A stretch of DNA of 64,000 nucleotides from Herpetosiphon geysericola (GTDB lineage Bacteria > Chloroflexota > Chloroflexia > Chloroflexales > Herpetosiphonaceae), in NCBI RefSeq assembly GCF_001306135.1, contig NZ_LGKP01000008.1, positions 124,001-188,000 on the forward strand. Reading direction: 5' to 3'. The notes under the pieces were generated by a model, which had not been told where the DNA came from, searched no databases, and saw nothing but the letters and a program-made list of their open reading frames with translations. The position numbers were made by a program, and so were the translations under genes. Positions 49,795 to 58,495 of this stretch are shown piece after piece. Numbering within the stretch: position 1 is the first letter of the stretch; each line of letters starts with the position of its first letter.

Positions 49795-51507
49795 TTAGAA
49801 TAAACCAATGCTTTGGCCGTGCTCATCGATATCAATGTTTTCGGCGGCAGGGTGGGTGCTGAGGCCAGGCATGGTCATCATATCGCCAGCAATGGGGTAA
49901 ATAAAGCCAGCGCCAATGCTAGCGCGAACCTCGCGAATTGGAAAGGTATAATCGCTTGGGGCGCCTTTGAGCGCCGGATCATGGCTGATGCTCAGATGGG
50001 TTTTGGCCATACAAATTGGCAAATTGCCAAAGCCATTGGCTTCGAGTTTGGCCAATTGTTCGCTGGCCTCAGGGCTATAACTGACCTCGGCAGCGCCATA
50101 GATAGTCGTGGCGATGCTGGCAATTTTGGCGGTTAACGGCTGCTCAAGTTCATATAAAAACTTAGCTTGGCCTGCTTGCTCAATCGCTGCCAGCACTTTT
50201 TCGGCTAAGGCTTCGCCACCAGCTCCGCCTTGGCTAAATACTGTACTTACTGCCACATCGAAAGCGCCTGCACTCATGGCAATTTCCTGTACAGCGTCGA
50301 TTTCCGAAGGATGATCATCGGGAAAGGCATTGAGCGCAACCACAACTGGCAAGCCGAATAATTGGGCGTTGCGAATGTGTTTCTGGAGATTTGCCCCGCC
50401 AGCATACACCGCATCAGGATTTTCTTGCAACAAATCGGCTGGCAATGGCCGACCTGGCTTAATGTTCCAGCGCCCGCTGTGGGCTTTGAGCGCGCGAATC
50501 GTGGCCACCAATACCACCACGGCGGGTTTGGCATCAAAGGAGCGGCACTTAATATCGAAAAACTTCTCGCCGCCCATATCCATCGCAAAACCCGCTTCAG
50601 TCACCACGTAATCGGCGATCCGCAGCCCAACTTGGTCGGCAACCACGCTGGCATTGCCGTGGGCGATGTTGGCAAACGGCCCACCATGCATCAACACTGG
50701 CGTGTTTTCGATCGTTTGCATGAGGGTTGGGTGAATTGCGTTGCGCATAATAACCGTGGCTGCACCTGCTGCCCGAATAGCATCAGCGGTAATTGGCTGG
50801 CCTTGGCGATCGAATGCCACGACCATGCGCCCGATGCGCTGGCGTAAATCGCGCATCACAGCGGCGTGGGTTTCGCCGCTCACCAAGGCCAAAATTGCCA
50901 TTAATTCGCTGGCTGCGGTAATATCAAACCCAGTTTGGCGCGGAATGCCATGCTGCGCCCCACCTTGGCCAATGGTGATTGAGCGCAAAAAGCGATCGTT
51001 AACATCAAGCACCCGCCGAATCTGAATTTGCTCAGGGTCGATGCCAAGTGGATTTTTCTGATACCAACTATTGTCGGTCATGGCGGCAATTTGGTTGTGG
51101 GCTTGGGTCACGGCGTGAATATCGCCAGTCAAGTGCATCAAGCTATCTTCCAAGGGGATAACCTGCGAATAGCCGCCCCCAGAGCCGCCGCCCTTGATGC
51201 CAAAGACTGGACCAAGCGAGCTTTGACGCAAGGTACAGATGGCGCGTTTGCCTAAACGATTGAGCGCCATACTCAGGCCGATGGTGGTAGCAGTTTTGCC
51301 CTCGCCAAGCGGCGTTGGCGTCATAGCGGTTACTAAAATCTGTTTGCCACGAGGCCGATCGTGGCTTGCATCAAGCAGATCGAGGTTAATCTTGGCACGA
51401 TACCGCCCATAGGGTTCGACAAATTGCTCAGCAATCGCCAGCGCTTCGGCAATTTGGGCGATCGGGCGGGGAGAGGCCTCGGCAGCGATTTGTAAACTAC
51501 TTTTCAT
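49795..51507 (-). CDS. fhs: Formate-tetrahydrofolate ligase
   Basis: A 570-residue enzyme that makes 10-formyl-tetrahydrofolate from formate, THF and ATP. P-loop-like 'TPLGEGKTATTIGLSMAL', 'RQSSLGPVFGIKGGGSGGGYSQVIP', 'GGPFANIAHGNASV' and 'FPIREVRASIGAGFIYPIAGDMMTMPGLSTHPAAENI' are all present. ATG 51507 matches the family start, while the frame is open to 51564. No folD or other one-carbon genes lie beside it, so it probably feeds purine and formyl-Met synthesis rather than an acetogenic pathway. Confidence 0.97.
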   Translation of the reverse strand: MKSSLQIAAEASPRPIAQIAEALAIAEQFVEPYGRYRAKINLDLLDASHDRPRGKQILVTAMTPTPLGEGKTATTIGLSMALNRLGKRAICTLRQSSLGPVFGIKGGGSGGGYSQVIPLEDSLMHLTGDIHAVTQAHNQIAAMTDNSWYQKNPLGIDPEQIQIRRVLDVNDRFLRSITIGQGGAQHGIPRQTGFDITAASELMAILALVSGETHAAVMRDLRQRIGRMVVAFDRQGQPITADAIRAAGAATVIMRNAIHPTLMQTIENTPVLMHGGPFANIAHGNASVVADQVGLRIADYVVTEAGFAMDMGGEKFFDIKCRSFDAKPAVVVLVATIRALKAHSGRWNIKPGRPLPADLLQENPDAVYAGGANLQKHIRNAQLFGLPVVVALNAFPDDHPSEIDAVQEIAMSAGAFDVAVSTVFSQGGAGGEALAEKVLAAIEQAGQAKFLYELEQPLTAKIASIATTIYGAAEVSYSPEASEQLAKLEANGFGNLPICMAKTHLSISHDPALKGAPSDYTFPIREVRASIGAGFIYPIAGDMMTMPGLSTHPAAENIDIDEHGQSIGLF

Positions 51508-51692
51508 GAACGCTCTGTCCTTTATCAATTGTCCACACCGCCGTTGGTGTGGTTGCCATTGCATGCAATAGCTAGCGATTAAGCAAAGCCACCGCTTGGC
51601 AGGTTTGCCCCAATCATGGCTATTGTAGCGGTGTTTTGCTGGCTAAATTATAGTTATTTTTAGTGATTGAGGTTTACAAATCGCAACCCAAC

Positions 51693-53018
51693 TTAGGCTC
51701 GCCCAAACATGCGCCCAAGCACGCCGCGCACCACTTTGGGCCGGAGCAAGGCTTCTGGGCCTGCTAACAGATGCATCACATCTAAAAAGGCTTGGTAAAT
51801 TTCGGTCGATTGCGCGCTGAGCCAAAACACATGCTCGGTATACCATTGCAAAAAGCGAATTTTTGGGCTACGTGAGCCTGGCATTCCTTTGAAGCGCAAG
51901 GCCTCAGCTTGAGTGATGAGCCATGGAACTTCGATAATTTTTTGGGTCTGCTTGAAAAAAGCTTGGGCAAGAGTTGCGGCTTGTTGGCCTTGGGCCGAAG
52001 CCAGCACCTGATCGAGTGCCTGAGCCTCTTTGCATGCTAAAGTCATGCCTTGACCAAAGACTGGGTCAACGCTACATAAGGCATCGCCAAGCACCAAAAA
52101 GCCTTGCGGAAAGCGTTTAAGCTTGTCATAACGTTGAAAAACTTGTTGCGGATAGCCAAAGCGCACAGGCTCGCTGACTGCTGTAGCTTCGGCCAAGGTG
52201 GTATAAATATCGGGCACTGGCAGATTTTTGACAAACTCCAACACATCAGCGTTGGTTGGGGTTGGGTGCTGGCCGAGATAGCCAAACAGCGTCACAATCC
52301 AATGCTCGTCGTCGATTGGCGCAATAATCGCGCCGCGCGGCGAATTTTTCGAAGGGTGACATGCTAAGCATTGCCAATTGCGTGGCGTAGCAGTTTTTTT
52401 GAAAACCTGACTTACATAGACCAAATCGATCAGCATCACTTCTTTGGTGGGCGTTTGATAGCCAGCAGCTTCGAGCCATTGACCAGTACGCGAACCACGG
52501 CCAGTTGTATCAACCACCAAGTCGGCAGCAATTTCGCTGCTTTGCTCGGCTTGATTGACCAACACGCCAGTTACCTTAGTTTTGCTGGCATCGAACAGCA
52601 ATTGCTCGACTTTCGTTTGGCCGCGAAACTCTATCTTAGGATGTTGGCGCACATACTCGCGAATGCGGCTTTCGAGGGTTGCCCGAGCTTGAGGATAAAA
52701 GCTGATGCTGCATGGTTGGCGAGTTTTCCACGAGCCAGCTTGAAACCATTGCACATCGCGCGACCAATTGAGCTGTGGCACGCCTGCGGCGTTTAAATCG
52801 CTGGTGAAGCTTGGAAAATAATGCTGAAGTACATTAAAGCCACCAGTTAATAAAATATGCACATGGTTCGCTTGGGGTACGCCTTTGCGGGGCTGGGTTG
52901 TTGGATCCAAGTCATCGCGCTCAACGATAATCACCTTTTGAAAATGGTTGGCTAAGGCGCGAGCCGCGACTAAGCCCGCGATACTGGCCCCAATCACGAC
53001 CGCCTGTTGTCGTTGCAT
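51693..53018 (-). CDS. FAD-dependent monooxygenase-like oxidoreductase
   Basis: A 441-residue flavoprotein with an N-terminal GxGxxG-type motif 'VVIGASIAGLVAARALANHFQKVIIVERDD', a central 'ADLVVDTTGRGSRTGQWLEAAGY' and FAD-binding 'FPQGFLVLGDALCSVDPVFGQGMTLACKEAQAL'. This resembles geranylgeranyl-reductase/tryptophan-halogenase-like hydroxylases. ATG 53018 has AGGAG 6 bp upstream. The last about 60 residues are a helical extension. The substrate is unknown and no pathway genes adjoin. Confidence 0.85.
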   Translation of the reverse strand: MQRQQAVVIGASIAGLVAARALANHFQKVIIVERDDLDPTTQPRKGVPQANHVHILLTGGFNVLQHYFPSFTSDLNAAGVPQLNWSRDVQWFQAGSWKTRQPCSISFYPQARATLESRIREYVRQHPKIEFRGQTKVEQLLFDASKTKVTGVLVNQAEQSSEIAADLVVDTTGRGSRTGQWLEAAGYQTPTKEVMLIDLVYVSQVFKKTATPRNWQCLACHPSKNSPRGAIIAPIDDEHWIVTLFGYLGQHPTPTNADVLEFVKNLPVPDIYTTLAEATAVSEPVRFGYPQQVFQRYDKLKRFPQGFLVLGDALCSVDPVFGQGMTLACKEAQALDQVLASAQGQQAATLAQAFFKQTQKIIEVPWLITQAEALRFKGMPGSRSPKIRFLQWYTEHVFWLSAQSTEIYQAFLDVMHLLAGPEALLRPKVVRGVLGRMFGRA

Positions 53019-53305
53019 AACACTCTCCTGAAAACGTTTGATATTTGCTAATGCTGCTGAAAGACGTAAAAACTAACAGTTTCTTTCTGTGATGAGGCGA
53101 TAGACCTCGCGCTCAGTGGCGAGTAATCGTTAAATGCCTGGCTGAAGCAAAGGGATAACCCAGATCAGTTGGCTGCATAAGGATGCCTTGATCTGAGTTG
53201 ACAAGTATTTATCCTAAAACTGCTATACAATGTAATTTATTGATGGGATGCGAATGGCTAGAACGCTTCGTTATTCCATAGCTAAGTTCTAGCAGGATAA
53301 CAATC

Positions 53306-53752
53306 ATGCGTTGGTTAACTAAATTGGTTCTGCTTATGAGCCTTAGCACTTTTTGGAGTGGCTGTGCGCAACAATCTGAACGTTCAGCATCCATGGCAAC
53401 GAATGATCCTGTGACCGTGCAACTTGATATGACTGCGGGCATGCCTCCACCAACGTGGCAAATGTCAGCTACCCAACAGAGTGAATTTTTCACCATCCTT
53501 CAGCAACTTACACCAGTAGAGGCTAGAAAAGCCTTTGATAATTTAGGCAATCGAGGGTTTGTTGTTACCACCATGAATCCCGCCCGTACAATTCGGGTTC
53601 AACAAGGATTTGTTTGGATCATAGGCGATAACTATGAACGGGTGTTTAGCGATCAGCATAATGATCTCGAACGTTTTTTGCTCCTCAGTGGTCAGCCAAC
53701 CTTGGAGCCTGCACTCTATACAATGTTGGAAAAAGGGATTGGCCAAAACTAA
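53306..53752 (+). CDS. Uncharacterised small lipoprotein
   Basis: A 148-residue protein with a clear lipoprotein signal 'MRWLTKLVLLMSLSTFWSGCAQQ' (lipobox Cys20). The mature part has 'MPPTWQMSATQQSEFFTILQQLTPVE' and 'LGNRGFVVTTMNPARTIRVQQGFVWIIGDNYERVFSDQHNDLERFLLLSG'. I recognise no family. It stands alone and its 3' end overlaps the convergent NUDIX gene by 4 bp. Confidence 0.75.
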   Translation: MRWLTKLVLLMSLSTFWSGCAQQSERSASMATNDPVTVQLDMTAGMPPPTWQMSATQQSEFFTILQQLTPVEARKAFDNLGNRGFVVTTMNPARTIRVQQGFVWIIGDNYERVFSDQHNDLERFLLLSGQPTLEPALYTMLEKGIGQN

Positions 53753-54216
53753 AAATTGTGCTCTGTATGCAACTCATACGCTGCCCCAAGCTCGCGCGAA
53801 GCTACACTGTAGGCGCGATAGCTGACTGATGGGCATGGATTGAGCATCGTTTGCAAACGCGCACGAATTGCTGGCCGTTGAACCACGTTAAATGCTTGGC
53901 TTGGTTCAATCCATTCCACCGCTAAACTCTCAGCACTGGTGGTTAATTGACCAGCTTGGTACAAACAGCGAAAATCAAGATTAACGCTGCCCAATGCGAG
54001 ATTCGACGATACGCCAACCAAGCGTTCAATTGTGGCATAAACTCCTGTTTCTTCAAAAATCTCACGCGCGAGTGCTTTGGGCAAGCTCTCACCAACCTCG
54101 ACCTGGCCGCCGGGAAATTCCCATCCGCCGCGTGGGCTTTGCAATAATAAAATTTCGCCAGCCTGATTAAAAACACCGCCTGCAACCGTCACAATATGGC
54201 GTGGAATTTGCTGCAT
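53749..54216 (-). CDS. NUDIX hydrolase
   Basis: A 155-residue protein with a complete Nudix box 'GGQVEVGESLPKALAREIFEETGV' (Gx5Ex7REUxEExGU). The N-terminus 'RHIVTVAGGVFNQAGEILLLQSPRGGWEFPG' is typical. It probably hydrolyses a nucleoside diphosphate derivative, possibly an oxidised nucleotide. The start 'MQQIP' is preceded by AAGGAG. It overlaps the lipoprotein gene tail to tail. Confidence 0.92.
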   Translation of the reverse strand: MQQIPRHIVTVAGGVFNQAGEILLLQSPRGGWEFPGGQVEVGESLPKALAREIFEETGVYATIERLVGVSSNLALGSVNLDFRCLYQAGQLTTSAESLAVEWIEPSQAFNVVQRPAIRARLQTMLNPCPSVSYRAYSVASRELGAAYELHTEHNF

Positions 54217-54453
54217 CCAAGCTCCTTACCAAACTATTCTGGTGCAACCATAGCTGCTTGTGCTATCTACGACAATGGCACGTAGCTGATAATGCGCTGA
54301 CTCTAGCTTTTAGTTATTTTAGCCTATGGGTGAGCAGAACCAACCCGACGGTTAACCGTTTGGATAGGACAAATGAGTTTTAGCATCCGCTAAGCTAGGA
54401 ACCTTGATAGATGGTATACTCAGGCTACTCGTGGCTTTACGGAGATTCGCTGC

Positions 54454-56139
54454 ATGGCTCGCTCGTTTCAAGCTCTGATTCCGCGCCTGCGGCTGCATGC
54501 TGGTTTGGCGCTTTTGCTCTACGTTACAACCCACCTGCTGAACCATGTTTGGGGAATCTTTGGCCTCGAAGCCTTGGAATCGGCGCGCCGATTTTTTCTA
54601 GGTTTTTGGCGTCATCCAGCAATTTTTTGGGTTGTGCCAGCAAGTTTACTGGTGCATATCGTCTTATCGGGCTATAAATTACTAACGATCACCAATTGGC
54701 GGCGCTTGCATTGGAACGAATGGCTACAACTGAGCTTAAGCCTGATGATGCCCTTGCTCATTAGCTCGCATGTTTATGTGACGCGTTTTGCTACCCTCTT
54801 GTATGGTGTGCGCGATACCTATAGCTATGTGTTGCTTGGCCAAATGACAATCGCAATCGATCTGTATTTGATGCTGGTGGTGGTTTGGTTGCATGGCAAT
54901 CTTGGTTTGATGAGCTATTTATGGCATAAACCATGGTTTCGCCGGATTAAACAACCCTTGCTGATTGCCCAAATTGTGATTCCCTTGCTTGCCATGGTTG
55001 GGATCATTGTCGCCCATCGCGAGGTGAATCAGCTTAAACAAGACCCAGCATGGCTCGCCAGCGTGATGCAATTTACCAACCCAAACAATGTAGATTTGGT
55101 GGCTGCCTCAAGCAATTTTATGGCGCGATTCGGCGCAGGCTATGCAGCTATCTTATTGGGTTTGGGTGGCGGTCGGGCTTTGGTGTTGCGTTTACGGCGC
55201 AAGCATTATCTGATTACGGTGGAATATAAGGGCATTGCCACAGTCACAATTCCGCCTGGCACCAGCTTGCTTGAAGCTAGCCTTGCCAATGGCATTCCGC
55301 ATGCCCATAGTTGTGGCGGTCGCGGGCGTTGCTCAACCTGCCGAATCGAAATTATCGAAGGCGCTAAAGCGTTAAATTCGCCGAATGAAACCGAGCAACG
55401 CTTGCTCAAGCGCTTTGGAGCTGGCAGCGATATTCGCTTGGCATGCCAAACGATTCCAACTGGCGCGTGTGTTGTGCGGCCATTATTACACCACCATGAT
55501 CGCGCCCAACTAGGCGCGCCAACCATGATTAGCCATGGCGCAGATAAGCAAATTGTGATTATGTTTGCCGATTTGCGCGGCTTTACCACGCTTTCCGAGG
55601 GCAAATTGCCCTATGATACGGTTTTTATTCTGAACCAATATTTTCAATCGATGGGCCAAGTCATCGAATCCAATGGTGGCTATCTCGATAAATTTATTGG
55701 TGATGGGATTATGGCTTTGTTTGGCTTGGAAGGCACTTTAGAGCAAGCTTGTCATAATGCACTGGCAGCGGCCCAAGCCATGGCGCATCAACTCGACGTG
55801 CTCAATCAGCGTTTGCAAGACGATGTGAGCGAGCCGTTGCGCATGGGCATTGGGATTCATTGTGGCCATGTGATTGTTGGCGATTTGGGCTATAAACGGG
55901 CGAAACATCTGACCGCAATTGGTGATGCGGTAAATATTGCTGCCCGTTTGGAAGAAGCCACCAAAACCTTGCAAACCCAATTGGTTGTTTCGCGAGCCGT
56001 GATGCAGCATAGCAGCTTGGATTTGCATGATTTGAGGTTGAGCGAAATTCCGATTCGTGGCCGCAGCCAACCTTTGGAGATCTACTCGATTGAGAGTGCC
56101 AAAAGCCTTGTGCTGGTGCCATTAACCTTGAATAGCTAA
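54454..56139 (+). CDS. Membrane class III adenylate cyclase with 2Fe-2S ferredoxin domain
   Basis: A 561-residue fusion. Residues 1-245 form about six TM helices with several membrane histidines ('YVTTHLLNHVWG', 'LLVHIVLSGY', 'LISSHVYVTR'), recalling succinate-dehydrogenase-type cytochrome b anchors. Residues 250-350 form a plant-type ferredoxin with 'HAHSCGGRGRCSTCRIEI' and a later Cys in 'RLACQT'. Residues 365-545 form a cyclase domain with both metal aspartates ('FADLRGFT', 'FIGDGIMALFG'), Lys in 'LDKFIGDG', Asp in 'TAIGDAVN' and Asn/Arg in 'NIAARLE'. All catalytic residues are present, so it probably makes cAMP in response to redox state. Confidence 0.9.
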   Translation: MARSFQALIPRLRLHAGLALLLYVTTHLLNHVWGIFGLEALESARRFFLGFWRHPAIFWVVPASLLVHIVLSGYKLLTITNWRRLHWNEWLQLSLSLMMPLLISSHVYVTRFATLLYGVRDTYSYVLLGQMTIAIDLYLMLVVVWLHGNLGLMSYLWHKPWFRRIKQPLLIAQIVIPLLAMVGIIVAHREVNQLKQDPAWLASVMQFTNPNNVDLVAASSNFMARFGAGYAAILLGLGGGRALVLRLRRKHYLITVEYKGIATVTIPPGTSLLEASLANGIPHAHSCGGRGRCSTCRIEIIEGAKALNSPNETEQRLLKRFGAGSDIRLACQTIPTGACVVRPLLHHHDRAQLGAPTMISHGADKQIVIMFADLRGFTTLSEGKLPYDTVFILNQYFQSMGQVIESNGGYLDKFIGDGIMALFGLEGTLEQACHNALAAAQAMAHQLDVLNQRLQDDVSEPLRMGIGIHCGHVIVGDLGYKRAKHLTAIGDAVNIAARLEEATKTLQTQLVVSRAVMQHSSLDLHDLRLSEIPIRGRSQPLEIYSIESAKSLVLVPLTLNS

Positions 56140-57098
56140 ATCTCGATTACCACATTACCTTTTTTGCGACCTGTTTCGACATAACGATGGGCTTCGGCCA
56201 AATCGGCCAAACGATAGCGGCGATCGATCACCGCCTTGAGTTTGCCAGCAGCGATTAATTGAGCCAAAAAGTTGAGGTTGGCTGGGTTTTGATTCAGCCC
56301 CGTGGCCGCGAATTTGGCTTTTTTGCCTTTGCCAAAGCTTGTCCACGCCATATTCAGCATAATGCCAAAGCTTGGCACGGTCATTAGATAGCTGCCGTTG
56401 GCTGTAAGCAAGCGTTTGCAACGGCGATATGAGCTTTTGCCAATTGCATCGAACACCACATCATAGCGCTGTTGGCTTTGGGTAAAATCGCTGCTGGTGT
56501 AATCGATCACATGATCGGCTCCATAGTGGGTTGCCAATTCGTGATTGGCGGCGCTGCACACGGCAGTAACTGTCGCGCCATAATATTTGGCCAATTGCAC
56601 GGCGTAGATTCCGACCGCTCCCGAAGCGCCATTGATCAAGATGTGTTGGCCAGCTTGGAGCTTGGCAATATCGCGCAAAAAGATTAATGCTGTGGTTGAA
56701 CCATCGCAAATTGCCACAGCTTCGGCGGCGCTTACATTGTTTGGCTGTTTGGCGATTGGCTTATCTTCGGCGAGGCATAAATATTCGCCGTAGCTGCCAA
56801 AGCTCTTGGGACTCATACCGAACACTTGATCGCCAAGCTTGAAGCGCTGGACTGCTGGGCCAATCGCCTCGACCGTGCCCGCGAATTCGACCCCAAGAAT
56901 TGGAAATTTTGGCTTGCGCAAGCCATACATCAGCTTGATGATGAAGGGATCGCCTTTGCGAAAGGCGCAATCCGAGGGCGTGACGCTGGCTGCTTGAACC
57001 TTGATGAGCAGCTCGTTGGCCTTGGGCGTTGGCTTGCTAGCCTCGCTGAATTGCAAAACCTCAGGCGAACCATAGCCAGTACAAATTATTGCTTTCAT
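56136..57098 (-). CDS. MDR-family oxidoreductase (quinone-oxidoreductase-like), copy 1
   Basis: A 320-residue medium-chain dehydrogenase/reductase: 'MKAIICTGYGSPEVLQFSE', 'GVEFAGTVEAIGPAVQRFKLGDQVFG' and NADPH-binding 'ILINGASGAVGIYAVQLAKYYGATVTAV'. No structural-zinc cysteine cluster, so it is of the zinc-independent QOR type. It overlaps the next paralogue by 4 bp and convergently touches the cyclase gene end. It probably reduces quinones or enones with NADPH. Confidence 0.9.
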   Translation of the reverse strand: MKAIICTGYGSPEVLQFSEASKPTPKANELLIKVQAASVTPSDCAFRKGDPFIIKLMYGLRKPKFPILGVEFAGTVEAIGPAVQRFKLGDQVFGMSPKSFGSYGEYLCLAEDKPIAKQPNNVSAAEAVAICDGSTTALIFLRDIAKLQAGQHILINGASGAVGIYAVQLAKYYGATVTAVCSAANHELATHYGADHVIDYTSSDFTQSQQRYDVVFDAIGKSSYRRCKRLLTANGSYLMTVPSFGIMLNMAWTSFGKGKKAKFAATGLNQNPANLNFLAQLIAAGKLKAVIDRRYRLADLAEAHRYVETGRKKGNVVIEI

Positions 57099-58090
57099 CC
57101 ACGTTGCTCCACTGCTTGCTCAGCGTGCAGCTTGATTAAGATTTTGCCTTTGGCGTGGCCTGCTTGCAAATAGCGCATGGCCGCAGGCGCCTCTGCAAGC
57201 GGATAGCTGCGATCGATAACTGCTTTAATATCGCCATTGGCTAGCAAAAAGCTCATTTTAGCTAAATCGGCTTGATTGGTTTTGGCCGTCAAGTTACTTA
57301 GCTGCTTCGTGCTGCCGATTGAAAGCAACTTGCCTAAGGCGAGGGCTTGAAAAATTTGGCTCATATCGCCACCAAGCATGACATAACGGCCTTTGGGCGT
57401 TAAACTACGTTTGTAGCTGAAAATTGAGCGATAGCCATTGACCCCCAGAATTAAATCGTAGCGTTGACCGTTGCTAGCAAAATCATCTTTGGCATAATCC
57501 AAAACCTGATCCGCGCCCAACGACCGCATCAGCTCGTGTTTGGCGGCACTGGCAACGGCGGTGACGGTTGCGCCAAAATGTTTCGCAAGTTGGACTGCGA
57601 ATGTGCCAGCCCCGCCGGAAGCACCGTAAATTAAGACGTTTTGGCCAGCAGCAATGTGGCCTTGACGCAACCCTTGGAGTGCAGTAACCGCAGCCATCGG
57701 CGTGGCAGCTGCTTGCTCAAAACTAACATTCGCTGGTTTGAGTACCAGCATATGCTCTGGGACACAGATATATTGACTTAAACCGCTAGCGCCACTGCCC
57801 CAAATATTGCCAAGTACTGCATCACCAACTTTAAATTGGGTAACGTTACGCCCAACTGCTTCGATAATTCCAGCGATATCGGTGCCAAGCATGCTTTGTT
57901 TGGGCTTGAATAGACCAGTCATAAAGCGCAAAGGCAAGGGTTTACCCGTCATCAAACGCCAATCGGCAGCGTTCAGCGCGGTAACATAGACGTTGATCAA
58001 CACTTGATCGGCGTTGGGTATTGGGCGGCTTACGTCGCTGAGCTGCAACACGTCAGCTGAGCCATATTCACGATAGATAATTGCTTGCAT
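57095..58090 (-). CDS. MDR-family oxidoreductase (quinone-oxidoreductase-like), copy 2
   Basis: A 331-residue paralogue of the downstream gene: 'MQAIIYREYGSADVLQLSDVSRP', 'GTDIAGIIEAVGRNVTQFKVGDAVLG', 'VLIYGASGGAGTFAVQLAKHFGATVTAV'. Also zinc-independent. It lies 17 bp after the small protein gene and overlaps copy 1 by 4 bp, so the three are one operon next to the MalT-type regulator. Confidence 0.9.
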   Translation of the reverse strand: MQAIIYREYGSADVLQLSDVSRPIPNADQVLINVYVTALNAADWRLMTGKPLPLRFMTGLFKPKQSMLGTDIAGIIEAVGRNVTQFKVGDAVLGNIWGSGASGLSQYICVPEHMLVLKPANVSFEQAAATPMAAVTALQGLRQGHIAAGQNVLIYGASGGAGTFAVQLAKHFGATVTAVASAAKHELMRSLGADQVLDYAKDDFASNGQRYDLILGVNGYRSIFSYKRSLTPKGRYVMLGGDMSQIFQALALGKLLSIGSTKQLSNLTAKTNQADLAKMSFLLANGDIKAVIDRSYPLAEAPAAMRYLQAGHAKGKILIKLHAEQAVEQRG

Positions 58091-58107
58091 CTGAAAACTC
58101 CCGTTTG

Positions 58108-58380
58108 TTAGTGCTCGTTTGGGTTTGAATTGAATGGGCTGGTTGTTGAGTGCAACGGCATTAGCGAAATTAAGGGCATGCCCAAATCGCGAACTTTTTT
58201 AATCAGGCCATATAAGGCTGCTTGATCAGGAATGACGCCAACTAGAAGCGTATCGCCATTGGCCAGCGCAACGATTTCCAAGCCTGCAAACCATTCGGAC
58301 CAGGTTTGATCAAGCTGGCCACGCAGGCAAATTTGATAGATCATTGCTTCTGGTGCTCGTTGCTGGTGGTTGGTCATCAT
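58108..58380 (-). CDS. Small conserved protein upstream of the MDR genes
   Basis: About 90 residues from ATG 58380 with AGAGG upstream. The core is 'YQICLRGQLDQTWSEWFAGLEIVALANGDTLLVGVIPDQAALYGLIKKVRDLGMPLISL'. This pattern (YQI..RG.LD..WS.WF.GL...DQAALHGLL..IRDLGL.L) recurs in bacteria beside stress oxidoreductases and regulators, in my recollection, without an assigned role. The fold looks ferredoxin-like alpha/beta. It is followed by the tandem MDR genes. Confidence 0.8.
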   Translation of the reverse strand: MMTNHQQRAPEAMIYQICLRGQLDQTWSEWFAGLEIVALANGDTLLVGVIPDQAALYGLIKKVRDLGMPLISLMPLHSTTSPFNSNPNEH

Positions 58381-58495
58381 TGCCTCTGCTAGAACAAGCG
58401 CCGCGTTCCATGCCAACGGCTCAACTGCTTTCTAGCATAAGCAATTGAACTGAGCTTGGTTAGACACCAAAGTGTTGTTGTAGGCAAGTTAAGGA

